Source: Ramlibacter ginsenosidimutans (GTDB taxonomy: Bacteria; Pseudomonadota; Gammaproteobacteria; Burkholderiales; Burkholderiaceae_C). From it: a stretch of DNA of 64,000 nucleotides. Positions 51,750 to 61,307 of the stretch are shown piece by piece; positions within the stretch are counted from its first letter, which is position 1, and each line of letters opens with the position of its first letter. The stretch lies in contig NZ_JAEPWM010000003.1 in the NCBI RefSeq assembly GCF_016654015.1, positions 1 to 64,000 on the forward strand, written 5' to 3'. Below the pieces are notes generated by a model. That model had not been told where the DNA came from and did no database searches. It saw only the letters and a list, made by a program, of their open reading frames with translations. The position numbers and the translations under genes were made by a program.

Positions 51750-52022
51750 GCCAAGTGGCGTGCGGTGCAGACCCGCTGGGCATCGGTCGGCGGCTGCGCG
51801 CGCCGACGCCCCTGGAAGCCGGTCCGGGCGGCGTCGCGCGGCACAACTCGCAGAGAGTTTGCCCGCTGGTCGCGGACAAACTCTCTGCTCGAACAAGTGC
51901 CGCGGTAGCATGAAACGTACGCGCGGCTCGATACGCTGCGCTCTCGTAGCCGTGCTCCGCCGCCCGGACCGGCTTCCAGGCGATGCCCCTGATGCGGGCC
52001 TGCACCGCACGCCACCTGCCGC
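51750..52022. mobile_element. Foldback (MITE-like) element of unknown origin
   Basis: Left arm 51750-51843 and right arm 51948-52022 are inverted copies: both contain GTGGCGTGCGGTGCAG, CCCGC, CCTGGAAGCCGGTCCGGGCG. The right arm has lost about 20 bp relative to the left. Between the arms lies a perfect hairpin CAGAGAGTTTG-N15-CAAACTCTCTG (51851-51887). No transposase. It lies between two REP-like repeats. Confidence 0.55.
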
Positions 52023-52090
52023 GACGATGGGCAGTGGGGCCCCTGCGGGCAAGAAGCCATGGACGCCGATGCCGCAACGGGATGGCGTTT

Positions 52091-52176
52091 GTAGGCTGGT
52101 GGTGAGCGAAGCGAACCCCAGCGATCCAGCGTGGCGCAGCAAGCTGGGGTTCGCCTGCGGCTCACCGCCAGCCTAC
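52091..52176. repeat. Composite REP pair (BIME-like)
   Basis: GTAGGCTGGTGGTGAGCGAA to GAACCCCAGC (52091-52122), the linker GATCCAGCGTGGCGCAGCAA, then an inverted copy to CCAGCCTAC (52143-52176). The same linker, inverted, is the linker of the 70-bp tandem array at 22021. Confidence 0.85.
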
Positions 52177-52276
52177 GAATGCCGGCGGCATCAGCGCGAG
52201 ATTCGAAGGAAGGACGTTCGCCGAGCCGGCCGCCTCGCGCCAGAGGCCGAGGGCCCACCGGCCCATTCACCCCCGC

Positions 52277-52609
52277 TCAAATCAAGCGGCCGTCATCCCC
52301 GAGTGCCTTGTCGAGCCGCACCATCAGCTGTGCAAGCCGCACGTCGTCGCCGAGGTTCCGGATGCCGGTGAGCGTTGCATCTGCCTTGGCGGCCTGCACC
52401 TGCTGCGTCGCCTGGCGCTCGGTGTCGAACGCGAGGTTCAGCGCGGCGAGCACGGCGATGCGATCGCGGGCCTTCACCTTGCCCGCGTCGCGGATGCGGC
52501 ACATGGCGGTGTCGACCTTCTCGACGGCCTCGAGCAGGCGCTGCTCACCGCCGGGCGGGCAGCCGAGCAGGTAGCTCTGGCCCATGATCTGGACTTCGAG
52601 CTGCTTCAT
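52277..52609 (-). CDS. zapA: Cell division protein ZapA
   Basis: 110 residues. LEVQIMGQSYLLGCPPGGEQRLLEAVEKVD is in part the ZapA N-terminal fold, followed by ARDRIAVLAALNLAFDTERQ and a C-terminal coiled coil. It crosslinks FtsZ filaments at mid-cell. It overlaps the ZapB-like gene by 4 bp, the standard betaproteobacterial arrangement, with 6S RNA nearby. Confidence 0.92.
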   Translation of the reverse strand: MKQLEVQIMGQSYLLGCPPGGEQRLLEAVEKVDTAMCRIRDAGKVKARDRIAVLAALNLAFDTERQATQQVQAAKADATLTGIRNLGDDVRLAQLMVRLDKALGDDGRLI

Positions 52610-52818
52610 GCGGGCGTGTTGAGGTCAGGCAGTCGTTCGAGCAGGGCGTCGACGCGCGCACGCGCCGCCGACAGGCGCGACTTCAGCGAGTCGCGCTCCT
52701 GCGTGAGCAGCTCCACCTGCTGCGAGAGCAGCGCGTTCGTGCGCTGCAGCTCCTCGTAGCGAACGAGCAGGCGCTCGACGCGTTCGACGAGGGGGTCGAT
52801 GGGAGAGCCGCTGGCCAT
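52606..52818 (-). CDS. ZapB-like short coiled-coil protein (TIGR02449-type)
   Basis: 70 residues, MASGSPIDPLVERVERLLVR then YEELQRTNALLSQQVELLTQ and ERDSLKSRLSAARARVDALL: almost entirely a heptad coiled coil. It matches the small partner found directly upstream of zapA in Burkholderiales. ATG 52818 is the only sensible start; the long frame upstream is a shadow of btuB. Confidence 0.88.
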   Translation of the reverse strand: MASGSPIDPLVERVERLLVRYEELQRTNALLSQQVELLTQERDSLKSRLSAARARVDALLERLPDLNTPA

Positions 52819-52865
52819 GCGCGAATTGTAGGGAGTTGTACAAGCCCCCGGCTTTAGAATGCGCA

Positions 52866-53092
52866 CGTTGGTGCTCGCGGTGTGGTTCGCATGCCGCAGT
52901 TCAACGGGAAGCAGGGAGCCGATGCACGACGTGCAGAGGCCAACCTGCGCTGCCCCCGCAACGGTAAGCGGAGGCGCGCGCGGCGCGAGCCGGGCGTGCC
53001 ACGTCCACCCTCGACAGGCCACTGGGACGCTCGACACAAGCGCACCTGGGAAGGCCGGTGGACGTCCTTCCGCCAGCCCGGATACCGGCCAA
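52866..53092 (+). ncRNA. Cobalamin riboswitch (AdoCbl-type)
   Basis: Conserved blocks in order: GTTGGTGCTCGCGG, AACGGGAAGCAGGG, the B12 box GCTGCCCCCGCAACGGTAAG, GCCACTGGGACG, CCTGGGAAGGCCGG and AGCCCGGATACCGGCC. It precedes btuB by about 85 bp and would reduce expression of the uptake operon when cobalamin is plentiful. Confidence 0.95.
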
Positions 53093-53176
53093 CAAGGGGG
53101 TCGTGCGCCCTGCGCGCGACCGGATGGCCCAATGCTGGCGGGGAAGCCGGCGCGGGTACTTCGCTTCTCGAGTTCC

Positions 53177-55111
53177 ATGAAAAGAAACGTGCAAACCCCG
53201 CGAGCGCGCGCCTGCCTGCTGGCCGCCATCGCATCGCTTTCCACCACCCCGCTGCTCGCACAGCAGACCTTGCCGGAGACGCACGTCACGGCGACGCGCT
53301 TTTCCGAGCCCGCCTCGACGCTGCCGCTGGGCGTGAGCGTCATCACCGCCGACCAGATCCGCGCCTCGGGCGCCACGACGGTGAACGACGCCATCGTGCG
53401 GCTGCTGGGCGTGCCCGGCCGGCAGGACCTGTTCAACGGCGGCGACACCGGCATCGACCTGCGCGGCTTCGGCACCACCGCCGACCAGAACCAGGTGGTG
53501 GTCCTCGACGGCATCCGCCTGAGCGAAAGCGACCTGAGTTCGCCGCGCCTCGCAGGCATTCCGATCGAGTCGATCGAAAGCATCGAGGTGCTGCGCGGCA
53601 GCGGCGCCGTGCTGTACGGCGAGGGGGCCACCGGCGGGGTGATCGTCATCACCACCAAGGCCGGTGCGGGCAAGCAGCGCGCGAGCGGCGCGACTGTGTA
53701 CGCCGCGGGCGGCAGCGACGGCCTGGCCGACGTGCGCGCGAGCGGCACGGCGGCGACGGCCAATGGCTTCGTGCTCGACGCAAACGCGCAGCAGCGCCGC
53801 ACCGACGGCTGGCGCCACAACTCGGCCTCGAAGAGCGACGGCGGCTCCTTGACCGGCCAGTGGTCCAACGGCTGGTTGCGCCTGGGCGCAAGCGCCGCGC
53901 AGGACCATCTAGCCGCCCGCCTGCCCGGTGCGCTCACGGCCGACCAGTACGCGGCGGATCCGAAGCAGACGACCACGCCCAACGACCACGTGAGCATCCG
54001 CAATGACCGCGCGGCGCTGTTCGCGCAGGCGGACGTGGGCCAGTGGCAGCTCGCCTTCGACGCGGCGCAGCGCCAGAAGGAGCTGCGCAGCATCAACTTC
54101 GGTGTCTTTCCGTTCGACTACGACGTCGATGCGCACAACTACGCGCTGCGCGCGCGCCAGCAGCAGAAGATCGGTCGCGTCGACAACATCCTGGTGCTGG
54201 GGGCGGACCGCAACGAATGGGCGCGCACCAGCGTCACCAACAGCTCGGACGCGAGCCAGGACGCGGATGCGCTGTACGTGAAGGACGATGTCGTCTACGC
54301 CACCGGCACGCGCCTGTCGCTCGGCGCGCGCACGGAGAAGATCCACAAGGAGGGCGGCGGCCTCACCTTGAACGACCGGCAGGACGCCTGGGAGCTGGGC
54401 CTGAGCCACCCCGTCGCCACGGACTGGACGGCGTGGTTCCGCGTCGGCCGCAGCTACCGCTTGCCCACCGCCGACGAGTTCAACTTCACCCGCGACGGCG
54501 AGATGCTGCGGCCGCAGACCTCCAACGATGCCGAAGTCGGCGCCCGCTGGACCTACGCGGCCGGCAAGCTCGAGGCGCGCCTGTACGAGAGCCACCTCAC
54601 CGACGAGATCGGCTTCGATCCGGACGTGCCGACGACCTTCGGACAGGGCGCCAACGTCAACTTCGACCCGACCCGCCGCGAAGGCGTGGAGGTCGACTGG
54701 AACCACGCGCTCACCAGCAGCCTCGGGCTGGCCGTGCACGGCGCCGTCCGGCGCGCGACCTTCCGCTCCGGCCCCCACGAGGGCAAGGACGTGCCGCTCG
54801 TGCCGCGCGAGACGCTGGCCGTGCGCGCCGACTGGGTGCCCGCGGCGGGCCATCGCATCAACGCGGGCGTGAACTGGGTATCGTCGCAGCATCCCGACTT
54901 CGACAATGCCTGCCGGATGCCCTCGTACGTCACCGCCGATGCGCGCTATGCCTGGCAGTTCCTGCGCAACGCGGAGCTGGCCCTGGGCGTGACCAACCTG
55001 TTCGACCAGAGGTTCTACACGCAGGCCTTCGGCTGCGTCGGCGGGCAGACCACGTCCATCTACCCGGAGCCGCGGCGCCAGTTCACGGCCTCGGTGCGCG
55101 TGCAGTTCTAG
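53177..55111 (+). CDS. btuB: TonB-dependent cobalamin receptor
   Basis: 644 residues. Signal peptide ending PLLAQQ, then the plug domain (VTATRFSEPASTLPLGVSVI, ALYGEGATGGVIVITTKAG in part) and a 22-strand barrel ending RRQFTASVRVQF with the terminal Phe required for assembly. It imports vitamin B12 across the outer membrane with TonB energy. Preceded by the riboswitch and followed by BtuF-, BtuC- and BtuD-type genes with gaps of 10 bp or overlaps. Confidence 0.93.
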   Translation: MKRNVQTPRARACLLAAIASLSTTPLLAQQTLPETHVTATRFSEPASTLPLGVSVITADQIRASGATTVNDAIVRLLGVPGRQDLFNGGDTGIDLRGFGTTADQNQVVVLDGIRLSESDLSSPRLAGIPIESIESIEVLRGSGAVLYGEGATGGVIVITTKAGAGKQRASGATVYAAGGSDGLADVRASGTAATANGFVLDANAQQRRTDGWRHNSASKSDGGSLTGQWSNGWLRLGASAAQDHLAARLPGALTADQYAADPKQTTTPNDHVSIRNDRAALFAQADVGQWQLAFDAAQRQKELRSINFGVFPFDYDVDAHNYALRARQQQKIGRVDNILVLGADRNEWARTSVTNSSDASQDADALYVKDDVVYATGTRLSLGARTEKIHKEGGGLTLNDRQDAWELGLSHPVATDWTAWFRVGRSYRLPTADEFNFTRDGEMLRPQTSNDAEVGARWTYAAGKLEARLYESHLTDEIGFDPDVPTTFGQGANVNFDPTRREGVEVDWNHALTSSLGLAVHGAVRRATFRSGPHEGKDVPLVPRETLAVRADWVPAAGHRINAGVNWVSSQHPDFDNACRMPSYVTADARYAWQFLRNAELALGVTNLFDQRFYTQAFGCVGGQTTSIYPEPRRQFTASVRVQF

Positions 55112-55121
55112 GAGCCGCCGC

Positions 55122-55931
55122 ATGATCGCCATTCCGCGCGGACCCCGCCGCATCGTGTGCCTCACTGAGGAAACGACGGAATGGCTGTACCTGCTGGGCG
55201 AGCAGGACCGCATCGTCGGCATCTCCGGCTACACCGTGCGGCCGCGCCGCGCCCGCGAGGAGAAGCCGAAGGTGAGCGCCTTCCTCAGCGCGAAGATAGA
55301 CAAGATCCTCGCGCTGCGGCCGGACTGCGTGTTCGGCTTCTCCGACCTGCAGGCGGACATCGCGGCGCAGCTGGTGAAGCAGGGCGTGCAGGTCACCATC
55401 TTCAACCAGCGCAGCGTGGAAGAGATCTTCTCCATGCTGTACCAGGTGGCCGCGATGGTCGGGCGCGCCGAGGCGGGCCTCCAGCTGCTCGAAGGCATGC
55501 GCGCGCGCCTGCTCGCGATCGAGGCCGCCGGCCGCGCGCTGCCGCGCCGGCCGCGCGTGTTCTTCGAGGAGTGGGACGAGCCGCACATCAGCGCGATCCG
55601 CTGGGTCTCCGAGCTGGTGGGCATCGCCGGAGGCGACGACATCTTCCCCGAGCTCGCGCTGCAGTCGCTGGGCAAGGACCGCATCGTCGCCGACGGCGCG
55701 GAGATCGTGCGCCGAAACCCCGACATCGTGATCGGCTCCTGGTGCGGCAAGAAGTTCCGCCCCGAGAAGGTCGCCGCGCGCGCCGGCTGGGACCAGGTGA
55801 ACGCGGTGCGCGAGGGCCAGCTCTTCGAGATCAAGTCGGCCGACATCCTGCAGCCCGGACCCGCGGCCCTCACCGACGGCGTCGAGCAACTGCACCGGAT
55901 CGTGCTGGACTGGAGCCGCACCCATGCGTGA
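55122..55931 (+). CDS. Cobalamin-binding protein without signal peptide (BtuF-like, first of two)
   Basis: 269 residues. MIAIPRGPRRIVCLTEETTE goes straight into the mature fold; there is no leader. It has the ABC class III binding-protein pattern (DKILALRPDCVFGFSDLQAD, GGDDIFPELALQSL, RNPDIVIGSWCGKKF). With no export signal it may act in the cytoplasm, or the start lies elsewhere. It overlaps the second BtuF by 8 bp. Confidence 0.85.
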   Translation: MIAIPRGPRRIVCLTEETTEWLYLLGEQDRIVGISGYTVRPRRAREEKPKVSAFLSAKIDKILALRPDCVFGFSDLQADIAAQLVKQGVQVTIFNQRSVEEIFSMLYQVAAMVGRAEAGLQLLEGMRARLLAIEAAGRALPRRPRVFFEEWDEPHISAIRWVSELVGIAGGDDIFPELALQSLGKDRIVADGAEIVRRNPDIVIGSWCGKKFRPEKVAARAGWDQVNAVREGQLFEIKSADILQPGPAALTDGVEQLHRIVLDWSRTHA

Positions 55932-56796
55932 GCTGCTGGCGGCGCTGCTGTGCGCGTTGCTGCTGCCGGCGCACGCCGTGACCGTGCGCGACGACCTGGG
56001 CAAGTCGGTGAGTTTCGCCCGGCCACCACAGCGCATCGTTTCCCTGCTGCCATCGCTGAGCGAATCGGTCTGCGCGCTGGACGCGTGCGCCCGGCTGGTC
56101 GCAGTCGACGACTACTCCAACTTTCCGGAAGCGGTCCGCCACCTGCCGCATGTGGGCGGCATCGAGGATGCGCGGGTGGAAAGCATCGTGGCGCTGAAAC
56201 CCGACCTGGTGCTGGCGCCGACCTCGTCGCGCGCACTGCCGCGGCTGGAGGCGCTGGGCCTGAAGGTGGTCGCACTGGAGCCGCGCACGCTGGCGGATGT
56301 GCGCCGGGTCTTGTTGCTGCTGGGGCCCGTGCTGGCGGCGCGTGACGGCACCCAGGCCTGGCAGGCGATCGAAGCGGAGCTGGCGCAGGTGGCGCACAGC
56401 CTGCCGCCCGCGCAGCGCGGCGCGCGCGTGTATTTCGAGGTGAGCAGTGCGCCCTACGCGGCCAGCGAAGCCTCCTTCATCGGCGAACTGCTGGCGCGCA
56501 TCGGCGTGCGCAACGTGGTGCCGGCGGCGCTGGGTCCGTTCCCGCGGCTCAATCCGGAATTCGTGGTGCGCGCCGATCCCGACGTCGTCATGCTGGCGGA
56601 AGACGAGGCGAACGCGCCGCTGGCGACGCGTCCCGGCTGGCAATCGCTGCGCGCCATCCGCGCGGGCCGGGTCTGCCGGTTCACGCGCGCGCAGGCCGAC
56701 GTGCTGGTGCGTGCGGGTCCCCGGATGGCCGAGGGCGCCCGGCTGATGGTGCAGTGCCTCGCGGGCGGCTGGCGCGATGGGGGCGCGCCCAGGTGA
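55924..56796 (+). CDS. btuF: Periplasmic cobalamin-binding protein BtuF (second of two)
   Basis: 290 residues with a signal peptide ([18 protein letters not shown]). Contains [36 protein letters not shown] and the class III two-lobe pattern. It delivers cobalamin to BtuCD. Its stop overlaps the GTG start of btuC (GTGA). Confidence 0.9.
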   Translation: MRELLAALLCALLLPAHAVTVRDDLGKSVSFARPPQRIVSLLPSLSESVCALDACARLVAVDDYSNFPEAVRHLPHVGGIEDARVESIVALKPDLVLAPTSSRALPRLEALGLKVVALEPRTLADVRRVLLLLGPVLAARDGTQAWQAIEAELAQVAHSLPPAQRGARVYFEVSSAPYAASEASFIGELLARIGVRNVVPAALGPFPRLNPEFVVRADPDVVMLAEDEANAPLATRPGWQSLRAIRAGRVCRFTRAQADVLVRAGPRMAEGARLMVQCLAGGWRDGGAPR

Positions 56797-57779
56797 ACGG
56801 CACGCGTCCTCCCGCCACGGTCGCGGCCTGGCTCGTCATCGCGAGCGCGGGCCTGCTGTTGCTGGGCGTTGCCGTCGGCAGCCTGGGCTGGGAGCCGCTC
56901 GCGGATCCCACGGGCGCTGGCCTGTCCATCCTGTGGGACATCCGCTTGCCGCGCACCGTCGGCGCGTGGACCGCGGGCGCGCTGCTGGGACTGGCCGGCG
57001 CCGTCGCGCAGGGGCTGTTCCGCAATCCGCTCGCCGATCCCTATCTCCTGGGCAGCTCCACGGGCGCCGCGTTCGGCGTCGCCTTGCTGCTGCTGGCGCT
57101 GGGCGCCGCACCGGAGCTCGCCGCCGGCTGGGGCGTGCGACTCGGGCTCACCGGCGCGGCCTTCCTCGGCGCATCGGCGGCAGTGGCGGTGACGCTGGCG
57201 CTGGCGCGCGGCGTGCAGCAGACCGCGCGCCTGCTGCTCGCAGGGGTGATCGTCGGCATGGTGTTCGGCGCCTTCGCCGCCTTCGCGATCTTCCTGGCGC
57301 CCGAGCTCCTGCGCAGCATGCAGGCGTTCCTGCTCGGGACGACCAGCTTCCTCGGCTGGCCTTCGGCGCTCGTGCTCGCGCTGGCGCTGGCCGTGAGCGC
57401 CGCCGCCGGCATCGCGTGCAGCCGCGCGCTCGACGCACTGGCGCTGGGCGAGACGACGGCGGCGAGCCTGGGCGTGGCGCTCGGGCCGATGCGCCTGCTG
57501 CTGGTCGCCGTCATGGCGCTGGCCACCGGCGCAGCCGTCGCGCACGTGGGCCTGGTCGCCTTCATCGGCCTGATGGCGCCGCACCTGGTGCGGGCGCTGT
57601 GCAAGCCGACGCACCGCTGGCTGCTGCCGCTCTCCGCGCTCGCCGGCGGCGTGCTGCTGCTGGCGGCCGACGTGCTCGCCCGCTGGCTGCTCGCGCCGCG
57701 CGAACTGCCCGTGGGCGTGCTGACGGCGGTGCTGGGCGGCGGCTACCTGCTGGCCTTGATGCAGAGGAGGGCGCGGTGA
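56793..57779 (+). CDS. btuC: Cobalamin ABC transporter permease (FecCD family)
   Basis: 328 residues from GTG 56793 ([15 protein letters not shown]). About ten membrane helices. [20 protein letters not shown] and [19 protein letters not shown] are FecCD hallmarks; [20 protein letters not shown] is the cytoplasmic coupling region. ATG 56754 also exists but lies inside btuF. Coupled to btuF and btuD by 4-bp overlaps. Confidence 0.92.
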   Translation: MNGTRPPATVAAWLVIASAGLLLLGVAVGSLGWEPLADPTGAGLSILWDIRLPRTVGAWTAGALLGLAGAVAQGLFRNPLADPYLLGSSTGAAFGVALLLLALGAAPELAAGWGVRLGLTGAAFLGASAAVAVTLALARGVQQTARLLLAGVIVGMVFGAFAAFAIFLAPELLRSMQAFLLGTTSFLGWPSALVLALALAVSAAAGIACSRALDALALGETTAASLGVALGPMRLLLVAVMALATGAAVAHVGLVAFIGLMAPHLVRALCKPTHRWLLPLSALAGGVLLLAADVLARWLLAPRELPVGVLTAVLGGGYLLALMQRRAR

Positions 57780-58555
57780 GCGCAGCCGCGTTCGAGACGC
57801 GCGACCTGCGCGTGGCGCTCGCGGGACGCGAGGTGCTGCACGGTATCGCGTTGGACCTGCCGGCCGGCCGCTGGACTGCGGTGGCCGGCCCGAACGGCGC
57901 GGGCAAGACCACGCTGCTGAAGGCCCTCGCGTGCCTGCTGCCGGCCAGCGGCGAGCTGCGCCTGCTCGGACGCGCCAGCGCCTCCTGGTCCGCGCGCGAA
58001 CGGGCGCGCGCGCTGGCCTGGCTGGGGCAGGCCGAGTCCGGCGCCGAGGACCTGCTGGCGCACGACGTCGTGCGCCTGGGCCGGCTGCCGCACCAGGGCT
58101 GGCTGGGCGGCGGTGACGCGGACGACGAACAGGCCGTGCGCGAGGCGATGGAGGAGACCCAGAGCTGGAGCTGGCGCGACCGCCCGCTGGGCAGCCTGTC
58201 GGGCGGCGAACGCCAGCGCGTGCTGCTGGCGCGCGCGCTGGCCGTGCGCGCGCCCGTGCTGCTGATGGACGAGCCGCTGTCGCACCTGGACCCGCCGCAC
58301 CAGGCCGACTGGCTCGCCATCGTGCGCCGCCACGTGGCCCGCGGCGGCACGGCGGTGAGCGTGCTGCACGAGATCGGCCTCGCGCTGCAGGCCGACGACC
58401 TGCTGTTGCTGCGCCAGGGGCGGGTGGCGCATCATGGCCCCTGTTCGGATCCGTGCACGCATCGCGCCGTCGAGGCGGTGTTCGACCAGCGGCTGCGCGT
58501 GCATGCAGTGGCGGGGCGCTGGGTGGCGCTGCCGCGCGAGGAGGGCGACGCATGA
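57776..58555 (+). CDS. btuD: Cobalamin ABC transporter ATPase
   Basis: 259 residues with a GTG start overlapping btuC (GTGA) and GAGGAGG upstream. Walker [10 protein letters not shown] (about 39-47), signature [15 protein letters not shown], Walker [14 protein letters not shown]-loop VLHEIG. Its stop overlaps the cobQ start (ATGA), which couples import to the biosynthetic gene. Confidence 0.94.
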   Translation: MSAAAFETRDLRVALAGREVLHGIALDLPAGRWTAVAGPNGAGKTTLLKALACLLPASGELRLLGRASASWSARERARALAWLGQAESGAEDLLAHDVVRLGRLPHQGWLGGGDADDEQAVREAMEETQSWSWRDRPLGSLSGGERQRVLLARALAVRAPVLLMDEPLSHLDPPHQADWLAIVRRHVARGGTAVSVLHEIGLALQADDLLLLRQGRVAHHGPCSDPCTHRAVEAVFDQRLRVHAVAGRWVALPREEGDA

Positions 58556-60006
58556 AGGCGAGCTGCGTGATGGTGCTGGGCACGCACAGCGGCGCGGGCA
58601 AGAGCTGGCTGGCCACCGCGCTGTGCCGCTGGTATGCGCGCATGGGCCTGCGCGTCGCGCCGTTCAAGGCCCAGAACATGAGCAACAACGCCCGCGTGGT
58701 GCCCGCCCCCGGCGGCGCGCTGGGCGAGATCGGCAGCGCACAGTACTTCCAGGCGCTCGCCGCGCGTGCCGAGCCCGACGTGCGCATCAACCCGGTGCTG
58801 CTCAAGCCCGAGCACGACACGCACAGCCAGGTCGTCGTGCTGGGCGAGGTGGACGCCGCGCTCACCGCCATGCCCTGGCGGGAGCGCAGCGCCCACGTGT
58901 GGCCGCGCGTGCAGGCGGCGCTCGACGCCCTGCGGGAAGAGAACGACGTGGTCGTCATCGAAGGCGCGGGCTCGCCGGCCGAGATCAACCTGCGCGACAG
59001 CGACTACGTGAACCTGCGCGTGGCGCTGCACACGCAGGCGCGCTGCCTGCTCGTGAGCGACATCGACCGCGGCGGCGCGTTCGCGCACCTCTACGGAACC
59101 TGGTCGCTGCTGGAGCCGGCCGAGCGCGCGCTGCTGCACGGCTTCGTGCTGAACAAGTTCCGTGGGGATGCGGCCCTGCTCGACCCCGCACCGCAGGAAC
59201 TCGAACGGCTCACGGGCGTCCCCACGGTGGCCACCTTGCCGATGGTGTGGCACCACGGCCTGCCGGAGGAAGACGGCGTCTTCGAGCAACGCACGGGCGG
59301 CGCGGGCGACGCGCACACCACGATCGCGATCGTCGCCTATCCGCGCATCAGCAACCTCGACGAGTTCCAGCCCCTGGCCGCCGTGCCGGGCGTGCGCCTG
59401 CGGTGGGTGCGCACGCCTGCGGCGCTGGACGGCGCCGACTGGGTCGTGCTGCCGGGATCGAAGAACACGACGGCCGACCTGCAGTGGCTGCGCGCGCAGG
59501 GGCTCGCCCCCGCGATCGCGCGCTTCGCGCAGCAGGGCGGCCGCGTCCTCGGCATCTGCGGCGGGCTGCAGATGCTGGGCGAGGCCTTGATCGATCCGCG
59601 GGAGCTCGCGGGCAACCAGCCGGGCCTCGGGCTGCTTCCCCTGGTCACGCAGTTCGCCGAGCACAAGACGGTCCAACGCACCACGGCGTGCTTCGAGCCC
59701 CTGGCCGGTGCATGGCGGGCGCTCTCCGGCATCCAGGTGCAGGGCTACGAGATCCATACAGGCGTCACGGCGCAGCACGCCGGGATGGCGCAGGGGCGGA
59801 TCGCGCTGGCGGGCGGGCTGGGCTGGCAGGACGAGCGCGGCAACGTGCTGGGCGTGTACCTCCATGGGCTGTTCGAGCAGCCGCAGGTGCTGCAGGCCTT
59901 GTTCGGAGCCGGCGTGCCCACGCTGGAGGCCGTGTTCGACCGGCTCGCCGATGTCGTGGACCGGCACTTCGAGACCGGCGTGCTGCCCTCGCTGATCGCG
60001 TGCTGA
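58552..60006 (+). CDS. cobQ: Cobyric acid synthase
   Basis: 484 residues. The N-terminal dethiobiotin synthetase-like amidoligase domain ([32 protein letters not shown]) and the C-terminal type I glutamine amidotransferase domain (nucleophile Cys in [14 protein letters not shown]; His in YLHGLFE) are both complete. It amidates adenosylcobyrinic acid diamide at four positions. It is the only corrin-ring gene here and the last gene in the unit, suggesting salvage or that the remaining cob genes lie elsewhere. Confidence 0.95.
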   Translation: MKASCVMVLGTHSGAGKSWLATALCRWYARMGLRVAPFKAQNMSNNARVVPAPGGALGEIGSAQYFQALAARAEPDVRINPVLLKPEHDTHSQVVVLGEVDAALTAMPWRERSAHVWPRVQAALDALREENDVVVIEGAGSPAEINLRDSDYVNLRVALHTQARCLLVSDIDRGGAFAHLYGTWSLLEPAERALLHGFVLNKFRGDAALLDPAPQELERLTGVPTVATLPMVWHHGLPEEDGVFEQRTGGAGDAHTTIAIVAYPRISNLDEFQPLAAVPGVRLRWVRTPAALDGADWVVLPGSKNTTADLQWLRAQGLAPAIARFAQQGGRVLGICGGLQMLGEALIDPRELAGNQPGLGLLPLVTQFAEHKTVQRTTACFEPLAGAWRALSGIQVQGYEIHTGVTAQHAGMAQGRIALAGGLGWQDERGNVLGVYLHGLFEQPQVLQALFGAGVPTLEAVFDRLADVVDRHFETGVLPSLIAC

Positions 60007-60141
60007 CCGCGCACTTGTCTTGCAGGCAAATGCAAATCCGTAAGGGTTTGAACGTAGCCGGGCACATTGCCCAAGTCCGCGCCCGCAGTCCATACTAGGC
60101 CAGCCGGGGCACGGGGCCACGGCATGTCCTTGGGGGCTGCC

Positions 60142-60579
60142 ATGTACAAGAAGATTCTGCTTGCGTACGACGGCTCGGATGCCGGCCAGAAAGCGTTGCT
60201 CGACTGCCGGGACGTCGCTCAATGGGGCCAGTCCGAGCTGCACCTGGTGGCCGTGATGCCGTCGGCCATGAGCTTCGTCGGGCTCGAGGGCGGCGTGTAC
60301 GACGTCGAACTGGAAGAGCGCGAGAAACGCAAGTACCGCGCGGTGCTCGACGACGGCCTCAAGCGCCTGAGCGAATGCGGCCACATCGCCCGCGGCGAGG
60401 TGGTGACGGGCGAGGCGATCGACGAGATCGTCAAGTACGCGCGCCAGATCAACGCCGACCTGATCGTCGTCGGCCACAAGCACCTGGACAGCTGGGCCGC
60501 GCGCTGGTGGCGCGGTTCCATCTCGGGCGCCCTGATCGAGCACGCGCCCTGCAGCGTGCTGGTCGTCATCACCCAGTAG
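60142..60579 (+). CDS. Universal stress protein (UspA family)
   Basis: 145 residues from MYKKILLAYDGSDAGQKAL. The nucleotide motif G-2x-G-9x-G is modified: VVGHKHLDSWAARWWRGSIS. NADLIVVGHKH and CSVLVVIT are typical. The ATG at MYKKILL is preferred over in-frame ATGs 18-75 bp upstream by homology to the family start. Not in the cobalamin unit (135-bp gap). Role: stress survival, details unknown. Confidence 0.9.
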   Translation: MYKKILLAYDGSDAGQKALLDCRDVAQWGQSELHLVAVMPSAMSFVGLEGGVYDVELEEREKRKYRAVLDDGLKRLSECGHIARGEVVTGEAIDEIVKYARQINADLIVVGHKHLDSWAARWWRGSISGALIEHAPCSVLVVITQ

Positions 60580-60589
60580 CGGTGCGGCC

Positions 60590-61264
60590 ATGGCCTTTCC
60601 CTCCGGCCCGCACCGGAGGCCCGATGCCTCCCTGTCGGTCGCGAAGTACCGGCTGCGGGCGGCGCGGTACGACCTGGAGCTGCTGCCCTTCGAGCCGGTG
60701 CGCACCGAGGCCATCGCCGTGCTCGACCCGCGGCCGGGCGAGACGGTGCTGGACGTCGGCTGCGGCACGGGCCTGAGCTTCGGGCCGCTGCTGCGGCGCC
60801 TGGGGCCGCAAGGCCGTGTCGTGGGCATCGAGCCATCGCCCGAGATGCTGGAGCTCGCGCGCCAGCGCGTCGCCGTGCATGGATGGCGGGGCGTGACGCT
60901 GCTGCAGGCCGGCGCGGCCGAGGCGCCCCTGGAGGGCCTGGCGGACGCGGCGATGTTCCACTTCACCCACGACGTCCTGCGGGACCCGCAGGCACTGGAC
61001 CACGTCCTCGCGCACCTGCGGCCCGGCGGCCGGGTCGTGGCCGCGGGGCTGCAGTGGGCGGCGCCCTGGATGCTGCCGGCCAACCTGTTCGTGCTGGGTG
61101 CCGCGCTCTATTCCGTCACCTCCATGGAAGGCCTGGAGCAGCCCTGGACCCTGCTGGCCAAGCGCGTCCAGGGGCTGCAGGTGCGCACGCGCGGCTTCGG
61201 CGGGATCTACATCGCCAGCGGGCGTATCGCGGAGCATGCGCCGCGGCCGCACGGGGCGGGCTGA
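60590..61264 (+). CDS. Class I SAM-dependent methyltransferase
   Basis: 224 residues. Motif I VLDVGCGTGLSFGPLLRRLG, the acidic end of strand 2 in VVGIEPSPEML, and a methyltransferase-11-like core. The C-terminal part includes a hydrophobic stretch WMLPANLFVLGAALYSV. It follows the stress protein by 10 bp and is probably cotranscribed. The substrate is unknown; phospholipid or quinone-like methylation is possible. Confidence 0.88.
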   Translation: MAFPSGPHRRPDASLSVAKYRLRAARYDLELLPFEPVRTEAIAVLDPRPGETVLDVGCGTGLSFGPLLRRLGPQGRVVGIEPSPEMLELARQRVAVHGWRGVTLLQAGAAEAPLEGLADAAMFHFTHDVLRDPQALDHVLAHLRPGGRVVAAGLQWAAPWMLPANLFVLGAALYSVTSMEGLEQPWTLLAKRVQGLQVRTRGFGGIYIASGRIAEHAPRPHGAG

Positions 61265-61307
61265 GCCGGCGGCCACGCTGGCGCCGTGCCTGCGTTAGGC
61301 TCGCGGC

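Noticed and set aside
51410..52270. 286-codon minus-strand frame across 6S RNA and the foldback element
   Set aside because: It passes through an RNA gene, a terminator and repeats; composition is not protein-like.
52604..54096. 496-codon minus-strand frame as a long ZapB homologue
   Set aside because: Only the last 70 codons are a coiled coil; the rest is antisense to btuB and the riboswitch.
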